DNA of 64,000 bases from Natrinema sp046097095 (GTDB lineage: Archaea; Halobacteriota; Halobacteria; Halobacteriales; Natrialbaceae): contig NZ_CP175698.1 of assembly GCF_046097095.1 (NCBI RefSeq), positions 2,046,001 to 2,110,000 on the forward strand, given 5' to 3'. Shown here in pieces: positions 43,765 to 52,885 of the stretch. Numbering within the stretch: the stretch's first letter is position 1; each line of letters begins with the position of its first letter. The notes below the pieces were generated by a model. That model saw only the letters and a program-made list of their open reading frames with translations, was not told the DNA's origin and did no database searches. A program made the translations under genes and the position numbers.

Positions 43765-44247
43765 TTACTCGAGGTTCTCGCCCTGATAGCTGCCCTCGTA
43801 GACGTCCTCGTGATCGGCCTCGGCGAAGACCAGTTGCGCGATTCTGGCACCGCGCTCGAGTTGGATGTCGTGGTGGACCTGTAACAGTCCCTCGCCGCGT
43901 CCCTCGTAGCCGGCGTCCCAGACCGCCGTGTTGAGCATACAGGAGTTGCGCATGAGCGACGAGCGCGGGTAGACAAAGCCGATGTGGCCCTCCGGAATCG
44001 CGATCCGTTCGCCGTAGCGAACGACGTAGGCCCCCTCCGGCAGGTAGTAGGTATCGGGGTCTGCCTCCTCGAGCTCCTCGAGCGGGCGGGCGATGCGATC
44101 ACCAATCTGCTTACCGTCTCGGCCGATGTAGCCCGGTTCGAGCTGCTCGAAGACGACATCGGCGGTGAGGTCTACGCCGTTTGGCTGGACCTGTGCGTCG
44201 GTCGTCGGCGAGACGTGGTCGGCGACGAAGGCACCGGAACGGAACAT
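43765..44247 (-). CDS. dut: dUTPase (deoxyuridine 5'-triphosphate nucleotidohydrolase)
   Basis: The 160-residue protein is of the DCD/DUT superfamily. Motifs are VQPNGVDLTADVVFEQLEPG near the N-terminus, PEGHIGFVYPRSSLMRNSC (motif 2), NTAVWDAGYEGRGEGLLQVH (motif 3) and RIAQLVFAEADHE. It hydrolyses dUTP to dUMP and PPi, keeping uracil out of DNA and feeding dTMP synthesis. The start at 44247 (MFRSGAFVADHV) is the family start. A dCTP deaminase cannot be fully excluded by eye, but the short C-terminus favours dUTPase. Confidence 0.85.
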   Translation of the reverse strand: MFRSGAFVADHVSPTTDAQVQPNGVDLTADVVFEQLEPGYIGRDGKQIGDRIARPLEELEEADPDTYYLPEGAYVVRYGERIAIPEGHIGFVYPRSSLMRNSCMLNTAVWDAGYEGRGEGLLQVHHDIQLERGARIAQLVFAEADHEDVYEGSYQGENLE

Positions 44248-44506
44248 GTGGTGCCAAGGCCGCGGCGACGGCAAAAGCGTGTCCGTTCACGACGGGTCGG
44301 CGACTCGCTACCAGCCGTCATGCGTCGGCAAACCGCGATCGAATCGACGGTTCGCGGAATGCGATGTCCGACCGCGCTCCGGTCGATGAACGGTCGCCAG
44401 ACCGGCAATATTTTCACGAACCGTCTCGTTACGGACGGTTTCGGGCGGTTCTAACTCACAGAAACACGCTGGATTTATCACGACGGAAGGCCGAGTTCGG
44501 GATGCT

Positions 44507-46480
44507 ATGGGACAGACTCTCACCGAGAAGATTCTCGACGACCACCTCGTCGAGGGCGACCTCGAGACCGGCGAGGAGATCGGGATCGAGATCGATCAGG
44601 TACTCACTCAGGACACGACCGGTACGATGGTCTGGCTCCAGTTCGAAGCGATGGGACTGGACGAGGTTCAGACCGAGATCGCAGCACAGTACTGTGACCA
44701 CCAGACCTATCAGTTCGACTTCAAAAACACTGACGACCACCGTTTCCTCCGCTCTGCGGCCGGTAAATACGGCGCTCACTTCTCTCGTCCCGGTAACGGC
44801 ATCTGCCACAACGTCCACCGCGAGAACTTCGCGGCCCCCGGCAAGACCCTGCTGGGATCCGACAGCCACACGCCCACGCCCGGCGGTCTCGGCGAACTCG
44901 CTATCGGCGCTGGCGGGATCGACGTCACCGTCGCCATGGGCGGCGCACCGTACTACATCGAGATGCCCGAAGTCGTCAACGTCCGCCTCGAGGGCGAACT
45001 CCCCGAGTGGGCCACCGCGAAAGACGTCATCCTCGAGCTCCTGCGTCGCCTCTCCGTCAAGGGCGGCGTCGGCAAGATCCTCGAGTACACCGGGCCTGGC
45101 GTCGAGACCCTGACCGCGCCCGAGCGGATGACGATCACCAACATGGGCACGGAACTCGGTGCGACGACGTCGATCTTCCCGACCGACGAGCAGACCGAGG
45201 ACTACCTCCAGCGCGTCGGCCGCGGCGACGAGTACGAGGAGCTCCAGCCCGACGACGACGCCGACTACGACGACGAGATCGTCGTCGACCTCTCCGACCT
45301 CGAGCCGCTGATCGCCCAGCCTTCGATGCCGGACAAGGTCGTTCCTGTCAGCGAAGTCGCCGGCCAGTCCGTCGAACAAGTCATCGTCGGCTCCTGTACC
45401 AACGGCGGCTACGAGGACATCCTCCCCGTCGCCAAGATGCTCGAGGGCCGCGAAACCTCGATGGAGACCGACACCATCGTCGCCCCCGGCTCAAAGCAGG
45501 CTTCCGAGATGCTCGCCCGCGAGGGCTGGGTCGCCGAAATGATGGCCGCCGGCGTCAACTTCTCCGAGGCGACCTGCGGTGCCTGTATCGGCATCGGTCA
45601 CGTCCCCTCCTCGGACTCCGTCTCGCTGCGGACGTTCAACCGCAACTTCGAGGGCCGCTCGGGCATCGAAGACGACAACGTCTACCTCTGCTCGCCGGAG
45701 GTCGCCGCCGCCGCGTCGATCAAGGGCGAAATCGTCGATCCGCGAGACCTCGCCGACGAACTCGGCGACCTCGAGGCCCCCGGAGTCGAGCTCCCCGACG
45801 AGTACGACGGCTCCAAGACGGACCTCATCAGCCCCGACGAGGCCGTCGACGACGAACTCATCAAGGGCCCCAACATCGGCGACGTGCCGCTGAAAGACCA
45901 GCTCGGCACCGACGTCGAGGGCGAGGCCCTGCTGAAGATGGAGGACAACATCACGACCGACCACATCATCCCCGCGACCCAGGACATCCTGATGTACCGG
46001 TCGAACGTCCCCAAGCTCAGCGAGTTCACCCTGAGCCGCGTCGACGAAACCTTCGCCGATCGCGCGCTCGAGGCCGACGGTGGCTTCCTCGTCGCCGGCG
46101 AGAACTACGGGCAGGGCTCCTCTCGTGAGCACGCCGCCCTCTGTCCGATGTATCTCGGCATCGAGGGCGTCCTCGCACAGAGCTTCGCCCGGATCCACCG
46201 CGCGAACCTCTTTAACTTCGGGATCGTCCCGCTGACGATCGACGAAGACACCTACGAGAACATCGATCAGGGCGACGACGTCGAGATCGTCGACGACGTC
46301 TACGACGCCGTCACCAGCGGACAGGAGGAGTTCACCGTCCGCATCAACGGCGACGAAGAGTACACGGCGACGCTCGACGCCTCCGAGCGCGAGCGCGCCA
46401 TCCTCGCGGCCGGCGGCAAGCTCTCGTGGACGAAAGAGCAGGCCGAGGACGGCGCCGGCGCTGCACCCGCCGACGACTAA
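44507..46480 (+). CDS. aconitate hydratase
   Basis: The 657-residue protein carries the 4Fe-4S ligands in VGSCTNGGYED and SEATCGACIGIGH. Substrate and active-site motifs are SDSHTPTPGGLGELAIGAGG near the N-terminus and GENYGQGSSREHAALCPMYL in the swivel domain. It interconverts citrate and isocitrate in the TCA cycle. The haloarchaeal type is shorter than bacterial AcnA. The start (MGQTLTEKILDDHL) follows a 259-base leader region with a TATA-like gatttatcac about 34 bases upstream. Confidence 0.95.
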   Translation: MGQTLTEKILDDHLVEGDLETGEEIGIEIDQVLTQDTTGTMVWLQFEAMGLDEVQTEIAAQYCDHQTYQFDFKNTDDHRFLRSAAGKYGAHFSRPGNGICHNVHRENFAAPGKTLLGSDSHTPTPGGLGELAIGAGGIDVTVAMGGAPYYIEMPEVVNVRLEGELPEWATAKDVILELLRRLSVKGGVGKILEYTGPGVETLTAPERMTITNMGTELGATTSIFPTDEQTEDYLQRVGRGDEYEELQPDDDADYDDEIVVDLSDLEPLIAQPSMPDKVVPVSEVAGQSVEQVIVGSCTNGGYEDILPVAKMLEGRETSMETDTIVAPGSKQASEMLAREGWVAEMMAAGVNFSEATCGACIGIGHVPSSDSVSLRTFNRNFEGRSGIEDDNVYLCSPEVAAAASIKGEIVDPRDLADELGDLEAPGVELPDEYDGSKTDLISPDEAVDDELIKGPNIGDVPLKDQLGTDVEGEALLKMEDNITTDHIIPATQDILMYRSNVPKLSEFTLSRVDETFADRALEADGGFLVAGENYGQGSSREHAALCPMYLGIEGVLAQSFARIHRANLFNFGIVPLTIDEDTYENIDQGDDVEIVDDVYDAVTSGQEEFTVRINGDEEYTATLDASERERAILAAGGKLSWTKEQAEDGAGAAPADD

Positions 46481-46623
46481 TCGGCTCGAGACCACCGACG
46501 ACTCTCACTTCGATTGTCCGTTTTTTCGATTCGCCGACGAGCGACGGTGTCGACTCGACCGCGGCGGAGACGGTCGAACAGACACCGTCACCGTCATGGC
46601 CGAGCGACCGGTAGCACGATCGA

Positions 46624-47544
46624 ATGGCCGACGGACACGAGAATCCCGGGTATCGGCGACTGTTTTCGGGCGACGGAATGACGTTTGGCACCGGGTTCCC
46701 GCTGACGGGAGCCACCCGCTCGACGCCGTCGATCGACGACGAGTTACGGCTTGCGGCCCACGCCGAGTCGGTCGGCTTCGACGGCCTCTGGGCGCGGGAT
46801 GTGCCGACCTACTGGCCCAAATTCGGCGATGCCGGCCAGACGTTCGACCCCTGGCCGTGGCTCTCCCACGTCGCGGCTCACACTGACGAGATTGCGCTCG
46901 GCACCGCGAGTATCGTCCTCACGCTCCGTCACCCGATCCACGTCGCGAAGTCGGCCGCGACCGTCGACCGGCTCTCGGACGGCCGGCTCGTCCTCGGCGT
47001 CGCCTCCGGCGACCGCGACCCCGAGTACCCCGCCTTCGACGTCGACCGCGACGAGCGCGGCGCGCTGTTTCGTGACGCGGTCGAGGCCCTCCGGACGGTC
47101 TGGCGCGAGGACTTCCCGGAACTCGAGGGGCGGTGGGGATCGCTCGAGGGCGACCTCGACGTGGTCCCGAAACCGACGGCAGAGACGATCCCGCTGTTGC
47201 CAACCGGCCACGCCCGCCAGTCCCGCGAGTGGATCGCCGAGCACGGCGACGGCTGGCTGTTCTATCACCTGCCCGAGCGCACGCTCGAGAACTACGTGGC
47301 CGACTGGCGCGACGCGGCGGCCGAGAAACCCTACGCGATGGCCGTCCGCGTCGAACTGGCCGACGACCCCGATGCGGAACCGGAACCGCTGCATCTCGGC
47401 TATCGCGCCGGCCTCGAGTGGTTCCGTGAGTACTTCCGCGACCTCGAGGCGCTGGGCGTCGATCACGTCATCGTCGGCCTACAAAGCGACGAGCCGGCGC
47501 AGGCGCTGTCGACGTTCGCCGATGCGGTCATCGACCGGCTGTAA
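46624..47544 (+). CDS. LLM-class flavin oxidoreductase (TIGR03571-like)
   Basis: The 306-residue TIM-barrel protein is of the luciferase-like monooxygenase class. It contains GTGFPLTGATRSTPSIDDEL, HVAAHTDEIALGTASIVLTL, DRLSDGRLVLGVASGDRD and a C-terminal GVDHVIVGLQSDEPAQ. The TIGR03571 subgroup has this length and start. It should use reduced flavin (FMNH2 or F420), but the substrate is unknown. The gene is downstream of aconitase on the same strand, with a 143-base gap that makes an operon unlikely. Confidence 0.85.
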   Translation: MADGHENPGYRRLFSGDGMTFGTGFPLTGATRSTPSIDDELRLAAHAESVGFDGLWARDVPTYWPKFGDAGQTFDPWPWLSHVAAHTDEIALGTASIVLTLRHPIHVAKSAATVDRLSDGRLVLGVASGDRDPEYPAFDVDRDERGALFRDAVEALRTVWREDFPELEGRWGSLEGDLDVVPKPTAETIPLLPTGHARQSREWIAEHGDGWLFYHLPERTLENYVADWRDAAAEKPYAMAVRVELADDPDAEPEPLHLGYRAGLEWFREYFRDLEALGVDHVIVGLQSDEPAQALSTFADAVIDRL

Positions 47545-47685
47545 CCCCGTCACGACCGGTCCCAGATACCCTCGACGCGGGCACTGACCGCGCTCGAGAA
47601 CCCGCTCGTGTCGGCGGCGATGACGCTACTTGCCCCCGCCATCAGCGCCAGTGTTCCGCGTCTCGTTCGTTTCATAGAGCGTGCA

Positions 47686-48312
47686 TTAGTCGTCGCTCGG
47701 ATGTCCGCGGTACTCGAGTTCCACGGCCGGCGGATCGTTTGCGATCCCGAGTCGGTTCCGCCGCGCGTAAAAGCGGTGGGCGAGGGCAGAACTGCCGAAG
47801 GTAACGATGACGAAGACAGCCCACGCGGGCGACGGAGGACCGACGAACGGCACTACTTCGAGTGCCGACGCGACCACCAACAGGCCGGTCATCCCCGTCA
47901 GTCCCAGGTAGTAATCGCTCCAGGGCATCTCGCGCCCGCGAACGATATCGATGTAGATCTCGACGTCCTCGAGCGTCGGCGTCGCTTCGACCGCGCCGCG
48001 GTCGCGATCGAATTCGATGACGCCGATTTTATCCATCTTCGGCAGATGCGACTGCTGGAGGGCCGTGTACACCCGTTTTCGATCGGCACTCGCAACCTCA
48101 TCGAACGCGATATCGTCCTCGCGAGCGGCGATCTCCTGTGAGAGGTCGCCGATATCGACTCGCTCGCCTTCGCGCATAAGCACGCGCAGGATATGGCGTC
48201 GCCGCCGGTTCGACAGCAGTTCGAAGAGTTCGTCTTCGGTCACTGTGCTTCGGTTTGGCTGTGATACGTCGATATCGCCGGCCGACTGCGTCCGTGCGTA
48301 ACGACCCCCCAT
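47686..48312 (-). CDS. DUF7344-type winged-helix regulator with two membrane helices
   Basis: The product of about 208 residues starts at 48312. A winged-helix domain at about 25-115 has ELFELLSNRRRRHILRVLMR and ADRKRVYTALQQSHLPKMDK followed by IGVIEFDRDRG. Two membrane helices follow (about 140-158 and 163-185). This matches the haloarchaeal DUF7344 family of membrane-linked transcription regulators. An inverted repeat in the upstream gap may be its operator. Target genes are unknown. Confidence 0.82.
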   Translation of the reverse strand: MGGRYARTQSAGDIDVSQPNRSTVTEDELFELLSNRRRRHILRVLMREGERVDIGDLSQEIAAREDDIAFDEVASADRKRVYTALQQSHLPKMDKIGVIEFDRDRGAVEATPTLEDVEIYIDIVRGREMPWSDYYLGLTGMTGLLVVASALEVVPFVGPPSPAWAVFVIVTFGSSALAHRFYARRNRLGIANDPPAVELEYRGHPSDD

Positions 48313-48643
48313 TACCTTGCACAGTGGTCGCTTCCGCAGATAAATCTGTTGTATGAGACGTTGAGAAACGTTGAAATTACAACATTCAACCGGATGTTTG
48401 TACCCGCGATGTCGGCAGCGTCGGACCGGTACTCGAGTCAATCACTGTCTGAATTCGATATGGGATCTCGATCACAACATATGAACGGTCTGTTCGAAGC
48501 CGACGAACGGCGGCTCCGGTTCCGTGCTTTACTGGCGGAGTATCGGAGGGTGGTAATAGTCGCCCTCACGCGGCAGCAGTCGACCGCAGGGGGAGATCTC
48601 GCTTCGAGGACTGCGTCGGAACTACCGACGCGGGCCGGCTCGA
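48313..48643. other. intergenic region with an inverted repeat
   Basis: No gene is convincing here; the open frames have poor coding bias. An inverted repeat GTTGAA-N9-TTCAAC lies at 48370-48390, preceded by two related AACGTTGA/ACGTTGAG copies (48358-48375). It sits about 60 bases upstream of the regulator gene and could be an operator. The right part abuts the stop of the kinase gene, and no terminator is obvious. Confidence 0.3.
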
Positions 48644-49855
48644 TCACCGTTCGGTTCGGAACGTCAACCGACAGCCGTAGTCGGGGGAAACGGGTGCGAT
48701 CCGGTCGCCGTCCGAGAGCCGGGTCGACGTCGGCGGTTCGGGGCGGGGAAGCGGCGCATCGGCGCTGCGTCGGCGTTTGCGTCCGTCTCGAGAGAGGAGA
48801 TACTCCCAGTCGGCGTCTCTCCGGACGTAGGTGCCGTTGAGGCTCCGGTCTCGCAGGTGCCAGGCCGTCCCGTCGTGCTCAAGGACGGCGTGGTCCGGAT
48901 CGAGAAACTGCTCCTCGTCGGGAAGGACGATCGTCGGAACCCGGCGGTCTACCGCCCAGCGGCCGACGGTGTCGCCGGGGCGAACGCGAACGGCCCGACC
49001 GGACGGGTCGTGGACGAGGCGGGCCGTCTGTTCCGACGCCTCGAGGACCGGGACGAGGGCGTCGTATAGATCACCAGCGTCGTCGAACCGATCGTGTGGG
49101 TCCGGCGCGGTCGCTCGTCGGACGAGGGCCGCGAGGGCGGCCGGTGGCTCCGCGTCGTGCGCTCGCAGTTCGGTGACTGCCCGTGTCACACTCGATGCGG
49201 CCGTCGCCGATCCAGTCAGGAGCGCGGAGAGGAACGCGCCGAGCGCGTAGACGTCGGCTCGCGGCCCGATCGGTGCCTCGCTGGCGTCCGGCCGCGTCAG
49301 TTCGGGCGCTTTGAACGGGTCCGTACCGAAGCGTACGTCGGGCTCCGCCTCGGTCGACACCGCGGCGTTCAGATCGATCACTGCGGGCCGTCCGGTGTGG
49401 CGAACGAGGACGTTGCTCGGCTTTAGATCGAGGTGGACGACGCCGTTGTGATGGAGGAACGCGAGGGTCCGACAGACGGGGCCGCCGATCTCGCGAATGG
49501 CCTCGAGCGAGGAGTCCCGATCCTCGCGGTCGAAGCGATCGGCGACCGAGCCGCCGCCGATCAGTTCCGTCGCGATATACGCCGTCCCCTCGCCGACCGA
49601 CCCGTCGATGAAGCGGACGAGCGACCCCGGGACCGGTCCGCCCTCGAACCGACGGAACCACCGCAATTCTCCCCGGAAGTGCGCTCGGACCCGCTCTCGC
49701 TCGCTCGCACCGTCGGGTTCGCACTTGAGCGCGACCGGTCGCTCTCGCTCGCGGTCGCTCGCCCGCCAGACCGTCGCGAGTCCGCCGGTGTCGATTCGCT
49801 CCTCGAGTCGAAACCGATCGTCGATGACCGTTCCGGGACGTGCGTCACCCGTCAT
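48644..49855 (-). CDS. Ser/Thr protein kinase with C-terminal FHA domain (kinase 1)
   Basis: The 403-residue protein has an N-terminal kinase domain: glycine loop RIDTGGLATVWRA, catalytic Lys in PVALKCEP, catalytic loop VVHLDLKPSNVLV and metal-binding VIDLNAAV. The HRD arginine is replaced by Leu and DFG by DLN, so activity may be altered. A C-terminal FHA domain (about 300-403) has TVGRW and LDPDHAVLEHDG. NGTY is followed by an insertion with WEYLLSRDG before the last strands. The start at 49855 (MTGDARPG) is 17 bases after the PP2C stop. It is the last gene of the cluster. Confidence 0.82.
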   Translation of the reverse strand: MTGDARPGTVIDDRFRLEERIDTGGLATVWRASDRERERPVALKCEPDGASERERVRAHFRGELRWFRRFEGGPVPGSLVRFIDGSVGEGTAYIATELIGGGSVADRFDREDRDSSLEAIREIGGPVCRTLAFLHHNGVVHLDLKPSNVLVRHTGRPAVIDLNAAVSTEAEPDVRFGTDPFKAPELTRPDASEAPIGPRADVYALGAFLSALLTGSATAASSVTRAVTELRAHDAEPPAALAALVRRATAPDPHDRFDDAGDLYDALVPVLEASEQTARLVHDPSGRAVRVRPGDTVGRWAVDRRVPTIVLPDEEQFLDPDHAVLEHDGTAWHLRDRSLNGTYVRRDADWEYLLSRDGRKRRRSADAPLPRPEPPTSTRLSDGDRIAPVSPDYGCRLTFRTER

Positions 49856-49872
49856 TCCGTCGGGCTCCGCGA

Positions 49873-51570
49873 CTACGTCCGGAACCCGCCGAAGGGCCTC
49901 CCGTCGGTCGGGTCGCTCCAGCGTGTCCGGTTCCGGGCGTGGTCGACCGACGAGAAAAACCGGAACGTGATCGGGTCCTCCTTCCGCGGGTCCTCGAGCG
50001 TAAACGCCGTTCCGTCCTGTAATCGAGACGTTTCGGCGAGCTCGCCGTCGGCGGCGGCAGTCGGATCGAACCCGTGCTCTCGGTGCAGCGCCGCTCCCTC
50101 GCTCGAGAGAAGCACCGCCCACTCCCCGTCGGTCTCCTCGACGAACGTCCCGACGGCGCTGACGTCGCGAATGCGCCAGCCGCCGTCGTCGAACTCCAGT
50201 CTGGCGTGTGTGGACTCGACGGGATCGTCGTCGTCGTCGACGACGAGGCCGATGTTCGGGTTCCGGTCGCGGTCGTCCGTCGTCCGGCCGATGGTGACGC
50301 CGTCGACGATCTCGAAGATGGTTTCGTCGCCTGCGATCGTGACCGCCGCCGACGGCGGGTCGCCCTCACCGGCCGAAACGACCTTCGCGGTGCCGCCCTC
50401 TCTCGGCGCGTTGCTCGATCCGTCGGCATTCGAGCCGTCCGACTCGGTCGACTCACGTTCGGTGTCCGCCGAATCCGCGCCGCCCTCCGATTCCGGCTCC
50501 GCCCCTGTGTCATCGTCACTTCCGGCCGGCTCGATGACCGTTTCCCGATCGGTCAGCTCCTGGGAGTCGACATCGCCTCGGAGCGGCGGCGCGTCCGGCG
50601 AAGGCGTCGTGCCGGGATCTCGGGCGAGCGTGACCGAGAGATTATCTTTGCCGCCGCGCTCGTTGGCGAAGGAGACGAGCCGTTCGACGGCGTCGTGAAG
50701 ATCCTCGGCCTCGAGAACAATCTCTCTGAGCTCGTCGTCCGTCACCAGAGACTCGCGGATCTCCTCGCGGACGGCGTCCAAATCCGTCGCCCCTTGGTAG
50801 GCCTGCCGAAGCGAGCGAGTGTCCGGGAACGCGTCGATCAACCCGTCGCTGGTGAACAGGACGATATCGTCGCGGTAGATCTCCGCGGAACCGAACTCGA
50901 CGTCGACGCTCGGCTGGCCGTGTGCAGAGCCCCCGACGGCGTTCGTGATCGCCGTCGCGTCGGGGTGGATACGAGCGTACACCTCGTCGTCGATCTCGCC
51001 GCGCTCGAGTAGGTCGTTCGTGACGGCGTGATCGCGCGTGAGCTGTCTGGTTTCCTCGTGGCGCTCGTTGATGACGTAAATTCGGCTGTCGCCGACCCAG
51101 CCGTAGTGGAGAGAGCCGTCGATATAGACGCCGACGACGAGCGTCGTCGCCGGACGGCCCCCGATGGTCCGGGCGAACTCCTGGACGTGTCGCTGGGCGG
51201 CGTCGATGCCGTCCTGAATCGCGGCCCGGATTCGCTCTTCGGAGACGGCCCCGTCCGACCCGTCGGCGGCGTCGACCGTCGGCGGCGTCGGCTCGTAGGA
51301 GTCGATGTCGAACTCCTCCGGAAGGTCCGTTCCGGGGCCGAGGAGTTCGTCCGTGAGTCGCTTTCTGACCACAGTCGTCGCCAGGAAGGCGGCCACGTCG
51401 CCACAGGCCTCGCCGCCGACCCCGTCGCCAAGGACGAAGATTCCGACTGGCCGGTCGGTCTGCCGATGATGGTTCTCGAAGACTGCCGTCGCGATCGCGT
51501 CTTCGTTGATTCCGTCGCGTCGTTGCTTTCGCGCGCCGATATCGATGGTGCTCGCGTATTCCATAGTCAT
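49873..51570 (-). CDS. PP2C-family protein phosphatase with C-terminal FHA domain
   Basis: The 565-residue protein has a PP2C (PPM) domain at about 1-275 with metal-binding motifs NEDAIA, LGDGVGGEACGDVA, GWVGDSRIYV, FTSDGLIDAF and GGKDNLSV. A disordered acidic Ser/Thr-rich linker follows, with many possible phosphosites. The C-terminal FHA-like domain (about 425-565) has TIGRTT and STHARL, but the usual Asn of NGT is Val (SAVGTFV). It carries an insertion with WAVLLSSEG like the kinases. The ATG at 51570 overlaps the kinase 2 stop by 4 bases. It should remove phosphates set by the neighbouring kinases. Confidence 0.87.
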   Translation of the reverse strand: MTMEYASTIDIGARKQRRDGINEDAIATAVFENHHRQTDRPVGIFVLGDGVGGEACGDVAAFLATTVVRKRLTDELLGPGTDLPEEFDIDSYEPTPPTVDAADGSDGAVSEERIRAAIQDGIDAAQRHVQEFARTIGGRPATTLVVGVYIDGSLHYGWVGDSRIYVINERHEETRQLTRDHAVTNDLLERGEIDDEVYARIHPDATAITNAVGGSAHGQPSVDVEFGSAEIYRDDIVLFTSDGLIDAFPDTRSLRQAYQGATDLDAVREEIRESLVTDDELREIVLEAEDLHDAVERLVSFANERGGKDNLSVTLARDPGTTPSPDAPPLRGDVDSQELTDRETVIEPAGSDDDTGAEPESEGGADSADTERESTESDGSNADGSSNAPREGGTAKVVSAGEGDPPSAAVTIAGDETIFEIVDGVTIGRTTDDRDRNPNIGLVVDDDDDPVESTHARLEFDDGGWRIRDVSAVGTFVEETDGEWAVLLSSEGAALHREHGFDPTAAADGELAETSRLQDGTAFTLEDPRKEDPITFRFFSSVDHARNRTRWSDPTDGRPFGGFRT

Positions 51571-52841
51571 TCCGCGGGTTGGTGGTCGAACTGAACGTAG
51601 AACCGTTCCGGATACGAGGGACTGACCAACGCGATGGTATCCCCCGACTCGAGGGCGCTTTCGGCCTCGAGATCGTCGGGGACCGACTCGCCGCGTCGGC
51701 GCTGGCGCTCCTGTCCGGTTTCCGAAAGCAGGAGGTGCCACTCCCGCTCGTCGTGTTTGCTGATGTAGGTGCCGTTGAGGCTGGTGTCGATCACGCGCCA
51801 GTTGCCGGCCTCGTCGGTGTCGAACCGGCAGTGGACCGCCGACAGCGCCTTGTGGCGGTCGTCCGCGAGCATGATCGAGGGCCGCGGTCCGTCCGCCGTC
51901 TTCCGGCCGATCGTGTCGCCCGGGCTGATCGTCCACCGCTCGTCGCGACCGAGCCAACGGACTGACGCCTGCGTCGGCATCGTCGCGTCGCGCTCCTCGA
52001 GCGACCGTTTGAGCACGGACGCGTTGGGATAGCGGTCGACGGTGTCGTGGCGGGTCGAGCGCTCGATGATCTCGTCCATGTATGGTGCCGTCTCGATGCC
52101 GAAGTCCGACGGCGCGACGCCGTCGTCGTCGGGTACCCAGCCGACCTTGAGAAAGCAGAGAATCTTCCCGATCGAGTAGACGTCGCTCCACGGGCCTTGG
52201 CGCTGCTCCGAGCCCTGATTCAGTTCCGGCGGCTTGAACTCACCCGGAACGGTCGAGTCCGCGTTCGGCTCCCCGGCCGCGCTGCTCGAGGCCTCGCCCG
52301 TCGTGAACTCGGCCCCGCCGCGCTCGGGGACGAAGCCCTTGGCCGTGGTGAAGTCGATGATTTTCGGCGTCCCGGTCCCGTCGATCATGACGTTGTCGGG
52401 CTTTAAATCCCGGTAGATGAGGTCGTGATCGTGAAGGAAGGATAGCGCATCGCAGACCCCAATGCCGATCTCGCGGACCTCGTCGTCGTCGGTGATCGGA
52501 TCGTCGTTCCGGACGACGGTGCCGAGCTCCTCGCCGTCGATCGCCTCGACGACGAGGACCGGCATCCCGAACCCGCGCTCTGTCCCGTGGTATCCCATGA
52601 TGTTCGGGTGACCGCCCGCATCGCGAATGTCCTCCAGGACGTCCGTCTCTCGTTCGAAGTATTTGTCGACGAGGTCGTCCGGCGCGCTGCCGTTGTAATT
52701 GGGGTGTTTCAGTGCGACCGGGCGACCCGTTTCGGCGTCGTCGGCACTCCAGACGACGCCGAACCCGCCTCGCCCGAGCTGTTCGCGGATCTCGTACCGG
52801 CCGGCGAGTTCGTCACCGACTGTTGGCTCTGACATACTCAT
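51567..52841 (-). CDS. Ser/Thr protein kinase with C-terminal FHA domain (kinase 2)
   Basis: The 424-residue protein has a Hanks-type kinase domain: glycine loop EQLGRGGFGVVWSADD, Lys in PVALKHPNY, catalytic loop LIYRDLKPDNVMIDG and metal-binding IIDFTTAKGF (DFT for DFG). The RD arginine is kept. The FHA domain (about 305-424) has TIGRKT, LSAVHCRF and SLNGTYI, all key phosphothreonine-binding residues. An insertion contains WHLLLSETGQERQRRRG before GDTIALVSP. It overlaps the PP2C gene by four bases and lies 44 bases downstream of the VWA gene. It is the more canonical kinase of the pair. Confidence 0.88.
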   Translation of the reverse strand: MSMSEPTVGDELAGRYEIREQLGRGGFGVVWSADDAETGRPVALKHPNYNGSAPDDLVDKYFERETDVLEDIRDAGGHPNIMGYHGTERGFGMPVLVVEAIDGEELGTVVRNDDPITDDDEVREIGIGVCDALSFLHDHDLIYRDLKPDNVMIDGTGTPKIIDFTTAKGFVPERGGAEFTTGEASSSAAGEPNADSTVPGEFKPPELNQGSEQRQGPWSDVYSIGKILCFLKVGWVPDDDGVAPSDFGIETAPYMDEIIERSTRHDTVDRYPNASVLKRSLEERDATMPTQASVRWLGRDERWTISPGDTIGRKTADGPRPSIMLADDRHKALSAVHCRFDTDEAGNWRVIDTSLNGTYISKHDEREWHLLLSETGQERQRRRGESVPDDLEAESALESGDTIALVSPSYPERFYVQFDHQPAE

Positions 52842-52885
52842 TGATAGCTGATATATTCACAGCGTCCGCTGAAGATCGTCCGCGA

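Noticed and set aside
45007..46128. 373-residue plus-strand frame inside aconitase
   Set aside because: It is an arginine-rich shadow frame of a clear gene, which is usual in GC-rich DNA.
51571..52191. Long extension of the PP2C frame
   Set aside because: It lies inside kinase 2 in a different frame and is arginine rich; PP2C homology begins at 51570.
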